This document shows positions 8,921 through 17,743 of a stretch of DNA of 36,704 bases, piece by piece. The notes below the pieces were generated by a model. The model did not search any database and was not told the origin of the DNA. It worked only from the letters and a program-made list of their open reading frames with translations. This DNA is from Nitrospira sp. (lineage in GTDB: Bacteria; Nitrospirota; Nitrospiria; Nitrospirales; Nitrospiraceae), in assembly GCA_024331095.1 (NCBI GenBank), contig JANDJE010000023.1, positions 1 through 36,704 on the forward strand, given 5' to 3'. Position 1 is the stretch's first letter. Each line of letters begins with the position of its first letter. A program made the position numbers and the translations under genes.

Positions 8921-9786
8921 CGATGCAGGGTATTATCGTCGCGCTGATCGCGGTTGTCGTGGCGTTGCTCGTATTGGGTGCGTCGCCCTTTTTCGTCGTG
9001 GACATCACCCAAACCGCGATCGTCGTTCAACTCGGCAAACCGGTGCGGAACATCACGGAGCCGGGCTTGTACTTCAAGATGCCTTTCGTCCAGGAGGTGA
9101 CCTATTTCGACAAGCGGCTCTTGGATTACGACTCCAGTCCTCAAGACGTCATCACTCAAGACAAGAAGACGCTCTTGCTCGACAACTTCGCCAAATGGCG
9201 CATTATCGATCCCTTGAAGGTCTATCAGGCCTTCCAAAGCCAGCGCGGCGCTTTGCAGCGGCTGCACGATATCATCTATTCCGAGCTGCGCGTCGAATTA
9301 GGGCGTCACGATCTCTTGGAAATCGTCTCCAGCACGAGAGCGGACATCATGCGGGTGGTGTCCAAGCGGGCGAACGAAAAGGCGTCCGTCTATGGGATTG
9401 AGATCCAGGACGTGCGGATCAAACGCGCCGACCTGCCCGAGCAAAACGAGAAGGCGGTCTTCGCCCGTATGCAAGCCGAGCGGGAACGGCAGGCCAAGCA
9501 ATACCGCGCCGAAGGAGCCGAAGAAGCCCAAAAAATCAGGTCCGAAGCGGAAAAGGATCGGGAAATCATCTTGGCCCAGGCCTACAAGGAAGCGGAAGAG
9601 CTGCGCGGGAGCGGCGATGCCAAGGCGTTTCGCATCTATGCGGAAGCGTACCGTCAAGACCCCAAGTTCTTTGAGTTCACCCGCTCGATGGAAGCGTACA
9701 AGGCCACGTTTAAGGACAAATCCACGCTCGTGATGAGTCCCGATTCGGAATTTCTCCGTTACCTCAAACAGCGGGGAGGCCACTGA
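8917..9786 (+). CDS. hflC: HflC, membrane modulator of FtsH protease
   Basis: A 289-residue partner of HflK. One N-terminal transmembrane helix (MQGIIVALIAVVVALLVLG) is followed by the SPFH domain (VVDITQTAIVVQLGKPV onward). The conserved segment VYGIEIQDVRIKRADLP (about 158-174) leads into an Arg/Glu/Ala-rich coiled coil. The start overlaps the hflK stop by four bases (ATGA). Length is close to the usual 290-330. The gene converges with fhs, 41 bases away. Confidence 0.93.
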   Translation: MTMQGIIVALIAVVVALLVLGASPFFVVDITQTAIVVQLGKPVRNITEPGLYFKMPFVQEVTYFDKRLLDYDSSPQDVITQDKKTLLLDNFAKWRIIDPLKVYQAFQSQRGALQRLHDIIYSELRVELGRHDLLEIVSSTRADIMRVVSKRANEKASVYGIEIQDVRIKRADLPEQNEKAVFARMQAERERQAKQYRAEGAEEAQKIRSEAEKDREIILAQAYKEAEELRGSGDAKAFRIYAEAYRQDPKFFEFTRSMEAYKATFKDKSTLVMSPDSEFLRYLKQRGGH

Positions 9787-9796
9787 CCGCGCCTTG

Positions 9797-9827
9797 CCGA
9801 ATCAGCTTCGATTCGGAGCCGCCTTTT
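9797..9827 (+). terminator. Hairpin between convergent hflC and fhs
   Basis: A perfect 7-bp stem CCGAATC/GATTCGG with the loop AGCTTC, then AGCCGCC and a run of four T. It fits a terminator for the hflKC transcript, though the T run is seven bases from the stem. It could also stop fhs transcription from the other side, but no T run follows in that direction. Confidence 0.45.
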
Positions 9828-11510
9828 CTAAGAAAGCCCGACAATCTCTCCACTGACCGGGTCCAGATCGATTCGTTCCCCCGCCGGTTTCTTCGGTAAC
9901 CCCGGCATCAATTGGATTCCCGAACAAACGGCCGTGAGAAACCCGGCACCGGCCAGAATGCGCAATTCTTTGATAGGAACGGTAAAGCCGGTCGGTCTTC
10001 CTTTCAGGCTTGGATCATGAGACAACGAAAACGGCGTCTTGGCCATACAGATGGGCAGCCCTCCAAATCCCAGAGCTTCAGCCCTTTCGATTTGTCGCTC
10101 CGCTTCCAGATCAAAGACGACCCCCTCCGCCCCATACATCGTGGTCGCAATGGTCTCGATCTTCTTCCGAATCGGCCAGGACAGTTCGTAGAGGTGGTGA
10201 AACTGCGACGGCTGCTCGCAGGCCTTGACGACCGCAGCCGCCAGTTGCTCCGCCCCCTTTCCGCCATCTGCCCAATGCATGGACAGGGCTGCCTCGACGG
10301 CTCCCGCTTTGATCGACTCTTCCCGCACCCACTCTAATTCGGCCCGGGGGTCGTCCTTGAACGCATTCACTGCCACCACCACCGGCACTCCGTGTCTCTT
10401 CACGTTGGCAATATGCTGATTCAGGTTGGCAAACCCTTTTGCCAAGGCGTCTTGGTTGGGTCCTGTCAGGTCGGGCGGCAACGGCGCGCCGGCCTTGGCC
10501 GGGCCGGCTCCTCCCTGGAGTTTCAACGCCCGCAAGGTCGCCACCACCACCGCCGCATCCGGTTTGAATCCCGACGCGCGGCACTTGATGTTGAAAAACT
10601 TTTCGGCGCCCAAGTCGCTCCCGAATCCCGCTTCGGTCACCACAAAATCCGCGCACCGAAGGGCGATGGCGTCGGAGAGCACGGAACAGTTGCCGTGCGC
10701 GATGTTCCCAAACGGCCCCGTGTGAACAAAGGCCGGCGTTCCTTCCAGCGTTTGGACCAGATTCGGAGCCAGCGCGTCCTTCAACAAGACGGCCATCGAA
10801 CCGACGCAGCCAAGCCGTTCCGCGACGACGGCGGCGCCCGATTTCGTCACCCCCACGACAATACGGCCGAGGCGTTCTTTCAAGTCCCGCGGGCTGTCGG
10901 CCAACGCCAATATCGCCATCACCTCGGACGCCTCCGTGATGACAAATCGGCCTGGTCGCCCCCCGGCCTCCTCTCCGAGCCGAATCTCTCGAAGCGCACG
11001 GTCGCTGACCCCCAACGCCCGAGGCCAGAAAATACGATTCGTATCGACATCGCAGGCGTTGCCGTGGAAGAGGTGATTGTCCAGAAACGCCGAGAGCAGA
11101 TTGTGAGCGGCGGCCACGGCGTGCGCGTCCCCCGTCAAGTGGAGATTGATATCCTCCATGGGAATTACTTGTGCATGCCCCCCGCCGGTTCCTCCCCCCT
11201 TCACTCCGAACACCGGTCCTAAGGAAGGCTGCCTGAGCGTCACGGCGGCTCGGTACCCCAGTCGGTGAAGCCCCATGGCCAGGCCGATCGATGTGGTGGT
11301 TTTCCCCTCTCCCAACGGAGTGGGATTGATGGCCGTGACGAGGATATATCGTCCCGCCCGCTTGGATCGTAATCGTTCCAAGGCATGGAGCGAAACTTTG
11401 GCCTTCAACCGACCGTAGGGGATCACTTCATCCGGAGCGAGTCCTAGATCGTGCGCGATGGCCTGTACCGGACGGGGCCTGACCGACCTGGCGATTTCAA
11501 GATCGGTCAT
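9828..11510 (-). CDS. fhs: Formate--tetrahydrofolate ligase
   Basis: A 560-residue cytosolic enzyme that joins formate to tetrahydrofolate using ATP, giving 10-formyl-THF for C1 metabolism. The P-loop PTPLGEGKTTTSIG lies at residues 63-76. Family signatures follow, including RQPSLGPVFGVKGG, GGGHAQVIPMEDINLHLTGD and ATLRALKLQGG. Length matches the usual 555-560. The ATG at 11510 has no good ribosome site, but the N-terminus aligns with the family pattern (DLEIARS...I.A..LGL). It is a single gene, facing hflC at its 3' end. No other folate gene is next to it. Confidence 0.95.
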   Translation of the reverse strand: MTDLEIARSVRPRPVQAIAHDLGLAPDEVIPYGRLKAKVSLHALERLRSKRAGRYILVTAINPTPLGEGKTTTSIGLAMGLHRLGYRAAVTLRQPSLGPVFGVKGGGTGGGHAQVIPMEDINLHLTGDAHAVAAAHNLLSAFLDNHLFHGNACDVDTNRIFWPRALGVSDRALREIRLGEEAGGRPGRFVITEASEVMAILALADSPRDLKERLGRIVVGVTKSGAAVVAERLGCVGSMAVLLKDALAPNLVQTLEGTPAFVHTGPFGNIAHGNCSVLSDAIALRCADFVVTEAGFGSDLGAEKFFNIKCRASGFKPDAAVVVATLRALKLQGGAGPAKAGAPLPPDLTGPNQDALAKGFANLNQHIANVKRHGVPVVVAVNAFKDDPRAELEWVREESIKAGAVEAALSMHWADGGKGAEQLAAAVVKACEQPSQFHHLYELSWPIRKKIETIATTMYGAEGVVFDLEAERQIERAEALGFGGLPICMAKTPFSLSHDPSLKGRPTGFTVPIKELRILAGAGFLTAVCSGIQLMPGLPKKPAGERIDLDPVSGEIVGLS

Positions 11511-11686
11511 GGCACGGGTCTGATTGGAGAAATTTCAGGAAAGAGATCATTGCCGAGAAGGAGTCGCCTGCTTCATTCGCTTTATTTGAAGGGCGACTCA
11601 TTTTCCCCCGTCGTCCCTGGCACTCAGCGTACGGAAGAAGGAAAAGAATCGTCGTTTGAGGGAACTGGAAACGAGCGGTCGCGGAG

Positions 11687-12718
11687 CTATTCCAAGATAT
11701 ACTTGAGCGGATCAAGGGTTTGACCATTCACCTTCACCATATAGTGCAGGTGAGGCCCGGTCGACAGCCCTGTGCTTCCTACTAATCCTACAACGTCGCC
11801 GCGATTGACTCGCTGCCCTTCCTTGACGAGCGACTTGGCCAAGTGACCATACAAGGTCTCTATTCCAAATCCATGGTCCAACTTGACGATATTGCCGAGC
11901 TTCGGATCATATGCCGCCAGGATGACTCTGCCCTGAGCCGTCGCTTGAACGGGGGCATTGGGGGCGGCGCCGATATCGAGTCCGTCATGCCAACTCAGTT
12001 TCTCGGTGAAAGGAGAAATGCGCGGGCCAAACCCAGATGTCACCCACCCTTTGACCGGCCAAATCGAGGGCGTGGCGGCCCAGCGAGATGAGCGTTGCTC
12101 GGCTGCTTGAGACAACTCGCTCAAAATTTGCTCCTGAACGGTCGCTTCTTTCGACAGCCATTCCAAACTCTCCTTCACGGAGGCTGCGAGGCGGCTATTC
12201 TCAAGGTACTCGGTATCGATCACGGCGGAATGGTCGTGCTTCGCTTCACCATCTAGAGTGGTCCGTGGAGACCCGGCCGCCGGTTCTGCAACCTCCGAAA
12301 GTCCTCCGCCCATCGCCTGACCTTCCTCAGGCAGAGGAACGTCTTCTCCACCACGCCCGTTGACCATATCTCCGGTTTGAGGCACTTCGATGCCAAGCAT
12401 CACTCGGAGCCGTTGATTGACCTCTTTCATGGCGACTAGCCGTTTTTTGAGATCTTCAACAGCGGAGGAAAACGCCGCCGTTTGCTCTCGAGCACTCATG
12501 GCCTCGGCGCGGAATGCCGCCAACTCCCAGACCTCTCTGGTCCTCATAACATAGTGTGAAATCACGAGAAAATCGGCCAAGAGCAGCACACAGCAAATGA
12601 TGGTAAGAGTCCGAACCAGTTTCCTGGGGAAGTTCAGTCTGATAGGCTTTGCCGTCGATCCACGGAAGATGACAACGGTGTACGCCTCGCTGCTTTCATG
12701 GCTGCTTGTCTGAGGCAT
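11687..12718 (-). CDS. M23 (LytM-type) peptidoglycan metalloendopeptidase, membrane-anchored
   Basis: A 343-residue envelope protein. A transmembrane helix near residues 30-50 (LVRTLTIICCVLLLADFLVI) follows a short cytoplasmic N-terminus. A coiled-coil region of Glu/Lys-rich helices (about 65-110) leads to a C-terminal M23 domain. The zinc ligands are visible: H244 and D248 in SWHDGLDIG, and H323-L-H325 in GPHLHYMV. All are present, so it should be an active endopeptidase cutting peptidoglycan crosslinks. The frame opens with GTG 12727; ATG 12718 has AAGGAG eight bases upstream and is preferred. Coiled coil plus M23 resembles the EnvC/NlpD or FtsX-activated class, but no ftsEX is near. Confidence 0.88.
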   Translation of the reverse strand: MPQTSSHESSEAYTVVIFRGSTAKPIRLNFPRKLVRTLTIICCVLLLADFLVISHYVMRTREVWELAAFRAEAMSAREQTAAFSSAVEDLKKRLVAMKEVNQRLRVMLGIEVPQTGDMVNGRGGEDVPLPEEGQAMGGGLSEVAEPAAGSPRTTLDGEAKHDHSAVIDTEYLENSRLAASVKESLEWLSKEATVQEQILSELSQAAEQRSSRWAATPSIWPVKGWVTSGFGPRISPFTEKLSWHDGLDIGAAPNAPVQATAQGRVILAAYDPKLGNIVKLDHGFGIETLYGHLAKSLVKEGQRVNRGDVVGLVGSTGLSTGPHLHYMVKVNGQTLDPLKYILE

Positions 12719-12877
12719 GGTGTTCACTCCTTCATGCTTGGGGTGACCCGGTCGCTAGGAGCGCCGTCAGTCTACCCATCCCGGTCCCTTGGGTCAACCC
12801 TCCTTTGTCGGCATTTGAGTGAAAGAACTTGCGATCCATGCTCATGTCCAGGCTCATATCCAGCTCGACCCCATCAT

Positions 12878-13207
12878 CTAGGAGGTCTCTTGCCTCACCC
12901 ACTCAAGATACGGTGGCAATCCATTTTTTATCGGCAGTGCAATAATTTCCGGCACTTTGTACGGATGAATCTGCTGAATCGCCTGTTGGAGGGACGAGAA
13001 CTTGCCCGCCGTCGTTTTCAGCAATAGAAGCACTTCCCGTTCCTTGACCAACTTCCCTTCCCACCAATAGATAGACTCTGCACCGGCAACTGTCGTGGCA
13101 CAAGCAGCAAGACGACCTTGGACGACCTGCTCGGCCAGCCGATCTGCCTCTTCTTGATTGGGTGCTGTCACCATAACAACCAGCACTTCTTTGGATTCAC
13201 TGTTCAT
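12878..13207 (-). CDS. cutA: CutA1-type divalent-cation tolerance protein
   Basis: A 109-residue protein with the whole CutA1 fold: VLVVMVTAPNQEEADRLAEQ, then GRLAACATTVAGAESIYWWEGK, LLLLKTTAGKF and the end segment HPYKVPEIIALPI. CutA forms very stable trimers and is linked to copper tolerance, though its biochemical role is unsettled. The frame extends to a TTG at 13225; I choose ATG 13207 because the CutA fold starts right after it. No strong ribosome site is seen for either start. Confidence 0.92.
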   Translation of the reverse strand: MNSESKEVLVVMVTAPNQEEADRLAEQVVQGRLAACATTVAGAESIYWWEGKLVKEREVLLLLKTTAGKFSSLQQAIQQIHPYKVPEIIALPIKNGLPPYLEWVRQETS

Positions 13208-13479
13208 TGGGTCATCTTCGTTCAATCGTCTTTTAGTGATAAATCTCTGCCATCTCTACGAAACAGCACCGCTGTTACTGGACATCCAGTTCCCTCCATC
13301 CGACGTGCGAGCAACATCCGTGCCTCTCGGCCAAGGACGGAACGAGAATAAATCTTTTTTTATCAAACTGTTAGGAACTTTCGCTCGGCATCTGCCACCA
13401 CAAATGACAAAATTTGTTTGTTTTTGCCTTCAAGTTGGAACAATCCGATCAAAAATGGCAACCTTTCTTCTTTTATGTT

Positions 13480-14889
13480 TTAACGGCTCCCTTTCCTCCG
13501 ACTTTCTTCCCATGCGTCTTTCCCCATTCTTGCCAGGTCCGAGAAGTAATGAGCAAAGGCTTGCATGCCCCCCGATGCTTGGCCCCAATCGAAATACTCA
13601 TTCGGCGCATGGTACCCATGCTCCGGCAAGCTTAACCCCATGAAGAGAATCGGCACGCGCCACGCCTGTTGCATGGTGACCACTGCTCCAATCGAACCCC
13701 CTTCTCGAACAAAAGCCGGCTCCCTGCCAAACCCCTTTTTCATAGCTCGCTTGACCGCTTCCACATGGAGTCCCTGGAACGATCCATGGAACGGCCGCAA
13801 AACCCCTTCCCGCTCGACCTTGACATCCGGATTAAGCCGAGCCACATGTTTTCTCAAAAGGGCAAACACGGTTTCCGGAACTTGGTTCGGGACCAGGCGC
13901 ATACTGATCTTCAACTCACCGTGATTTGGAATCACGGTCTTGATCCCGGCCCCCTGGTATCCGCCGTTCAGACCATGGACCTCGAACGTCGGCATGGCCC
14001 AGATCCGGCGCATGACTTCGACGGGATCCTCCGTGCGAATCGACCGGAATCCATAGGCCGTCTTGAACCGATTGACCTGAAATCCCGACCTGAGAAAACT
14101 TTTAAGTTCCTCTTTGGTCGGTTCAACCACATCGTCGTAAAAGCCTGGAATCTTCACCTTGCCGGTTTTGGCATCCACGCAGCCGTGCACCACCTCCATC
14201 AACTCGGCCAAGGGATTGCGCGCCGCTCCCCCTGTGAGTCCCGAATGGGCATCCTTGCTCCCGGTGCGAAGGGTCAATCGCGCCCCCAACAACCCTCGCA
14301 ATCCATAGGGGACGGCCGGCCGGCCTTTTGCGATCCAGATTGTATCGGACACCACCACAGAGTCGGGACGGGGAACGGCCGCTCGGTTCTTGAGGCCTGC
14401 GGCAAAGTGCGGGCTTCCGATCTCTTCCTCCAGCTCCCAGAGAAACCGAACATTGATCGGCATACCCTGTTGGACGGCGAATACCGCGCCGAACAAGGCT
14501 GACAGCGCCGGTCCCTTGTCGTCCGTGGCGCCCCGGCCGTGGTAGATGCCGTCTTCCTTCTTGAACGCAAACGGCTCTCTCCTCCACTCAGGCTCCTGCG
14601 CCGGTTGCACATCCAGATGATTGTAGACGGTCACGGTGGGATACTGCGATCCAGAAGTCCATCCTCCGGACACAAGGGGATACCCTTCCGTCTCGACGAT
14701 GGTCGCCTCTGCTCCCAACTCGGTCAAACAATTCGCGGCAAGCTCCGCCATCCGTCGCATGTCGCCGGCGCGGGAGGGGTCCATGCTGATCGATGGGATC
14801 TGGACCATCTGCGCCAACAAATCCTCGTAGCGGGGGCGAATCGTATCGACGAATGACCTGATCGTCCGTTTATCAACCATTGAGCTCAT
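13480..14889 (-). CDS. M20-family metallopeptidase (dipeptidase-like)
   Basis: A 469-residue cytosolic zinc peptidase. M20 zinc and catalytic motifs are in order: VTVYNHLDVQPA (first His ligand, about residue 91), YHGRGATDDKGP (bridging Asp, about 123), and WELEEEIGS (general base and ligand Glu). The end motif LPEHGYHAPNE carries the last His ligand. The inserted dimerisation domain includes LTLRTGSKDAHSGLTGG. The frame extends to ATG 14907, but ATG 14889 has GGAGG ten bases upstream and is preferred. It resembles the ArgE/DapE/CPG2/M20 dipeptidase group (CNDP-like length). The true substrate cannot be read from sequence. Confidence 0.9.
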   Translation of the reverse strand: MSSMVDKRTIRSFVDTIRPRYEDLLAQMVQIPSISMDPSRAGDMRRMAELAANCLTELGAEATIVETEGYPLVSGGWTSGSQYPTVTVYNHLDVQPAQEPEWRREPFAFKKEDGIYHGRGATDDKGPALSALFGAVFAVQQGMPINVRFLWELEEEIGSPHFAAGLKNRAAVPRPDSVVVSDTIWIAKGRPAVPYGLRGLLGARLTLRTGSKDAHSGLTGGAARNPLAELMEVVHGCVDAKTGKVKIPGFYDDVVEPTKEELKSFLRSGFQVNRFKTAYGFRSIRTEDPVEVMRRIWAMPTFEVHGLNGGYQGAGIKTVIPNHGELKISMRLVPNQVPETVFALLRKHVARLNPDVKVEREGVLRPFHGSFQGLHVEAVKRAMKKGFGREPAFVREGGSIGAVVTMQQAWRVPILFMGLSLPEHGYHAPNEYFDWGQASGGMQAFAHYFSDLARMGKDAWEESRRKGSR

Positions 14890-14987
14890 TGCAACAAGTC
14901 CTCCCATTGAAGCCCCACACGGAGAGGCGGATTATAGCCGGGCCCTGCGCGCAGAAAAAGCGTGAACACGACCTTTTACGATAAGAA

Positions 14988-14996
14988 TGCTAGAAT
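14988..14996 (+). promoter_or_regulatory. Extended -10 promoter TGCTAGAAT
   Basis: TGC-TAGAAT matches an extended -10 element (TGn plus 5/6 of TATAAT). Transcription would start near 15003, giving a leader of about 26 bases with the GGAG site before ATG 15029. No good -35 is seen, which an extended -10 does not need. The same nonamer form occurs upstream of kdpD and of the gene ending at 31980. Confidence 0.5.
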
Positions 14997-15028
14997 GGCG
15001 GCGCTCGCGGTTTGAAGCGGAGCCCCCC

Positions 15029-15487
15029 ATGCCTCTCGTTCATCACCGGCTTTTCCTCTTCCTGCTGTTCTCCTATGGAGCCGGTCCGTTCTGTCCCCTG
15101 TGGGCCGACGAACTCGCGAGCATTCGGCAGATTCTTGAAGAACCGCAAGCCTATCATTTGCGCCACGTGACCGTGCGCGGCACCGTTCGGGACGTCGTCC
15201 CTCTTGATCCGTACAAACGGCCGGACGAGACGATCTGTTACGGCGCGTACCTGTTCCGGCTTGAAGATGAGACCGCCGACATCCCCGTCGCCGTGTTGGG
15301 ATTCTGCGGAATGCCGGTCGTCAGAGATCCGGACGTTGAAGAGGGCGACCACGTCGAGGTTGGCGCCACCATTCAAGCGCCGGGGCATCACGGCTACCAT
15401 CTGAGCGTGAGCGGCCTCACGACAGCGACCGATCCGGAAGGCATCGTGCAGGCCATCGCCGATCGCATCCTGCCGGTCGTTGAGTAA
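15029..15487 (+). CDS. Exported OB-fold-like protein of unknown function
   Basis: A 152-residue protein. Residues 1-28 (MPLVHHRLFLFLLFSYGAG and on to LWADE) look like a signal peptide cut after WA. The mature part has alternating strands: HVTVRGTVRDVVPL, then an AYLFRLEDET strand, IPVAVLGFCG and DHVEVGATIQAPG, the layout of a bacterial OB-fold domain. Two Cys (in ETICYGAY and GFCGMP) could form a disulfide in the periplasm. The frame opens at 14987, but ATG 15029 has GGAG upstream and starts the signal peptide directly. Function is unknown; it stands alone between the M20 gene and the porin. Confidence 0.75.
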   Translation: MPLVHHRLFLFLLFSYGAGPFCPLWADELASIRQILEEPQAYHLRHVTVRGTVRDVVPLDPYKRPDETICYGAYLFRLEDETADIPVAVLGFCGMPVVRDPDVEEGDHVEVGATIQAPGHHGYHLSVSGLTTATDPEGIVQAIADRILPVVE

Positions 15488-15611
15488 GACAGTTCCGCAC
15501 AAATCGATTCGCGCGTGCAACAGGCTCGCTCGCCTTAAATCCAACAAAGGTGAAGGCGGGATTGGACGTCCATCTCGACGGCTCCTACCGACGGCCTCAG
15601 CCCATGATCCC

Positions 15612-16880
15612 TTACGGTGAATCGAACGTCAGCAGCAGGCCGAATAGAAGAAGATGCTGCCCCGCGGCAAGTCGGGGCACACCAGGAGCAACTTCTCCAT
15701 TTCTAAAAAATCCTCCGCCCACGCCGGTTGATTCGTCGTAGCGATGTTCGAGCCTAGCCGTGGCTGTGCCCCATCGAGAGGGCATTCGGTATTCCACGGT
15801 GGATGTGACGGCTTTCACGAATTGCTCCGAACCGGTCCACCGTCCGTTGCGATCCCAATAAAACTCGGGGCGTACCGCCACGGCCCATGCATCGGTGACC
15901 TGCCGCCGTACCGTGAGATGGCCGCCCATGACGAAGGCACGCGGACTGCCGGGACGATGGGCAACGTTTTCCGTTCCGATATCGTAGGACGCGGCGATCG
16001 TCAATGTCTCGCTTTTCCACTCCACGATGTGATTGGCGTAGAGTCTCCAAAACTCCGGCGAGGCATCCGTTTGATCCGGTCCCCAGTAAAGGGTCTGTTT
16101 AGCGGTCAGGTGGGGCGTGAACTGATAGGACCACTGTACACCGTACGACGGCTGCGCGACCGTGTAGGAAAGGTGGGCATATCGATTGATCACAAACGGC
16201 GAGACGGTCAATCGATCGTTGACCGAATAGCGCATGTTGAGACCGAACATCAGGTATGGGGAATGATCGGCGGTCCACGTTCGCGTATAGTTCGCGTTGT
16301 CCTTCGCATAGAGCGATTCGTATCCCATCAGGCTCTCGAACAATCCGACCGTGACAAGCAGGCCGTTGCCCATCGGCGCGAGATAGGACAGGTTGGCTCG
16401 ATGCACATGCCGCAACACGTCCGCCCCGTCCACTTTTTTTTCTCCATGGAGAAAAGCGAAGTCCACCGTGTCATAGCCGCCCTGCACACCCAACTCCATG
16501 CCCCATCGGGACGAGGCGATCGCCTCTTTGCGCGCGTAGGCCGATACCATATTGAGAGCCGGCTGATTATGCCGAGAGGCCGTAGAGCGGTTGCGCCACC
16601 GATCGTTGTCGGGAAAGTTGAAGTTCACAATGCCCGCCACATCCAAATAGGCCCCATAGCGCCAACCGTTCGCGGCCTCGTGCTTGGGACCGGATGAAGC
16701 ATAGGCCGTTGCCGTGTTTTCTTGTGGCTCTTGACAGCAATTCTCCGCCTCTACTTCAACCGCCGGTGAAAAGAGCCCCCATGCGATCAGCAGGCAGATG
16801 ATGCATTTCCTCCATCTATGGCTATCATGCGCGCCCCCTGCAGAGACCATGGATGCACGTACCACGCAAAGTCGCATCAT
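15612..16880 (-). CDS. Outer-membrane beta-barrel porin (BBP2/OmpL-like)
   Basis: A 422-residue protein. A long N-region with a hydrophobic core (KCIICLLIAWGLFSPAVEVEA) forms the signal peptide. The rest is a chain of amphipathic strands with frequent Tyr/Trp at their ends (WRYGAYLDVAGIVNFNFPD near the start), ending in HLLLFGLLLTFDSP. This fits the OmpL-like putative beta-barrel porin-2 family. The NCCQEP Cys pair after the signal sequence is unusual for a porin. The frame begins at a TTG (16913); I choose the ATG at 16880, with a purine-rich AAGAAAG upstream, but 16877 and 16850 are also possible. It lies 124 bases behind kdpE on the same strand, so it might be co-regulated with the kdp genes. 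Substrate unknown. Confidence 0.75.
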   Translation of the reverse strand: MMRLCVVRASMVSAGGAHDSHRWRKCIICLLIAWGLFSPAVEVEAENCCQEPQENTATAYASSGPKHEAANGWRYGAYLDVAGIVNFNFPDNDRWRNRSTASRHNQPALNMVSAYARKEAIASSRWGMELGVQGGYDTVDFAFLHGEKKVDGADVLRHVHRANLSYLAPMGNGLLVTVGLFESLMGYESLYAKDNANYTRTWTADHSPYLMFGLNMRYSVNDRLTVSPFVINRYAHLSYTVAQPSYGVQWSYQFTPHLTAKQTLYWGPDQTDASPEFWRLYANHIVEWKSETLTIAASYDIGTENVAHRPGSPRAFVMGGHLTVRRQVTDAWAVAVRPEFYWDRNGRWTGSEQFVKAVTSTVEYRMPSRWGTATARLEHRYDESTGVGGGFFRNGEVAPGVPRLAAGQHLLLFGLLLTFDSP

Positions 16881-17004
16881 CGTTTCTTTCTTGGATAAGG
16901 GCTCGATTTCCAAACCCTGCTCATAGACTATACTTCGTCAGACATCAAAGCGGGATAAAAACCGACGGCGTGCGCGCGAGCAAGGCGTGAAGGGATGAAT
17001 CGGG

Positions 17005-17697
17005 CTATTCCGTCCGGAGCCGATAGCCGACTCCCAGTTCCGTCACAAGGTAGCGGGGACGGGCGGGGGTTTTCTCCAGTTTGTTTCTCAATTGCCACAT
17101 ATAGACCCGTAGATAATGTTCCTCCTCCACATGGAGCGGGCCCCAGACCTCTTTCAAAAGTTGACGGTGAGTCAGAACTTTGCCGGCATACCTGATCATC
17201 GTGGTCAGCAGCTTGTATTCAATCGGTGTGAGATGAATTTCCTTTCCTGCGACGAACACCTGCCGCTGCCCCAAATCCACCTTGAGATCGCCGAGCACAA
17301 ACACCGACTCGCCATCGTCACCTGTTCGGGTGGCATGCCGAAGAGCGGTTCGTAGCCGGGCGAGAAGTTCGTTCATTCCGAAAGGCTTGGTGACATAATC
17401 GTCGGCGCCGGAATCGAGCGCCGCCACTTTCGTCTGTTCCTGGTCGCGGGCGGACAGTACGAGGATGGGCGTCGCGCTCCACTCACGCACCTGACGGATC
17501 ACCTTAACGCCGTCGAGATCGGGAAGGCCGAGATCCAGCAGGATGAGATCGGGATTCCACGCCTTGGCCTGAGCGAGACCATCGTGTCCCGTCGCGGCCT
17601 CGTGAAGTCGAAATCCGTGAGCAGGCAATATCGTCCTGAGAAATCGCCGGATTTCCGGCTCGTCTTCGATCAAGAGGATCGTCGCTCCCTGTGACAT
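17005..17697 (-). CDS. kdpE: KdpE response regulator (OmpR/PhoB family)
   Basis: A 230-residue transcription factor. The receiver domain has the acidic pair E11-D12, the phospho-acceptor D55 in ILLDLGLPDLDG, and the conserved Lys in YVTKPFG (about 104). The C-terminal winged helix shows LTPIEYKLLTTMIRYAGKV and the end RYLVTELGVGYRLR typical of KdpE. The frame is open to 17868, but ATG 17697 has AGGAAG upstream and starts the receiver domain. It lies 46 bases behind kdpD on the same strand. Phosphorylated KdpE should activate kdpFABC at low potassium or osmotic stress. Confidence 0.95.
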   Translation of the reverse strand: MSQGATILLIEDEPEIRRFLRTILPAHGFRLHEAATGHDGLAQAKAWNPDLILLDLGLPDLDGVKVIRQVREWSATPILVLSARDQEQTKVAALDSGADDYVTKPFGMNELLARLRTALRHATRTGDDGESVFVLGDLKVDLGQRQVFVAGKEIHLTPIEYKLLTTMIRYAGKVLTHRQLLKEVWGPLHVEEEHYLRVYMWQLRNKLEKTPARPRYLVTELGVGYRLRTE

Positions 17698-17743
17698 GAG
17701 ACTTCCTACATCGGATACCGCCCTTCGAATGGAGTCGTCCGGT

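Noticed and set aside
11497..11727. A 76-codon minus-strand ORF between the M23 gene and fhs.
   Set aside because: It overlaps both genes' ends, has no ribosome site and no recognisable pattern.
13222..13317. A 31-codon minus-strand ORF before cutA (starts MLLARRMEGTGCPV) with GAGG upstream.
   Set aside because: Protein-like, but codon third positions are A/T-rich unlike the neighbours and no family is recognised; chance is as likely.
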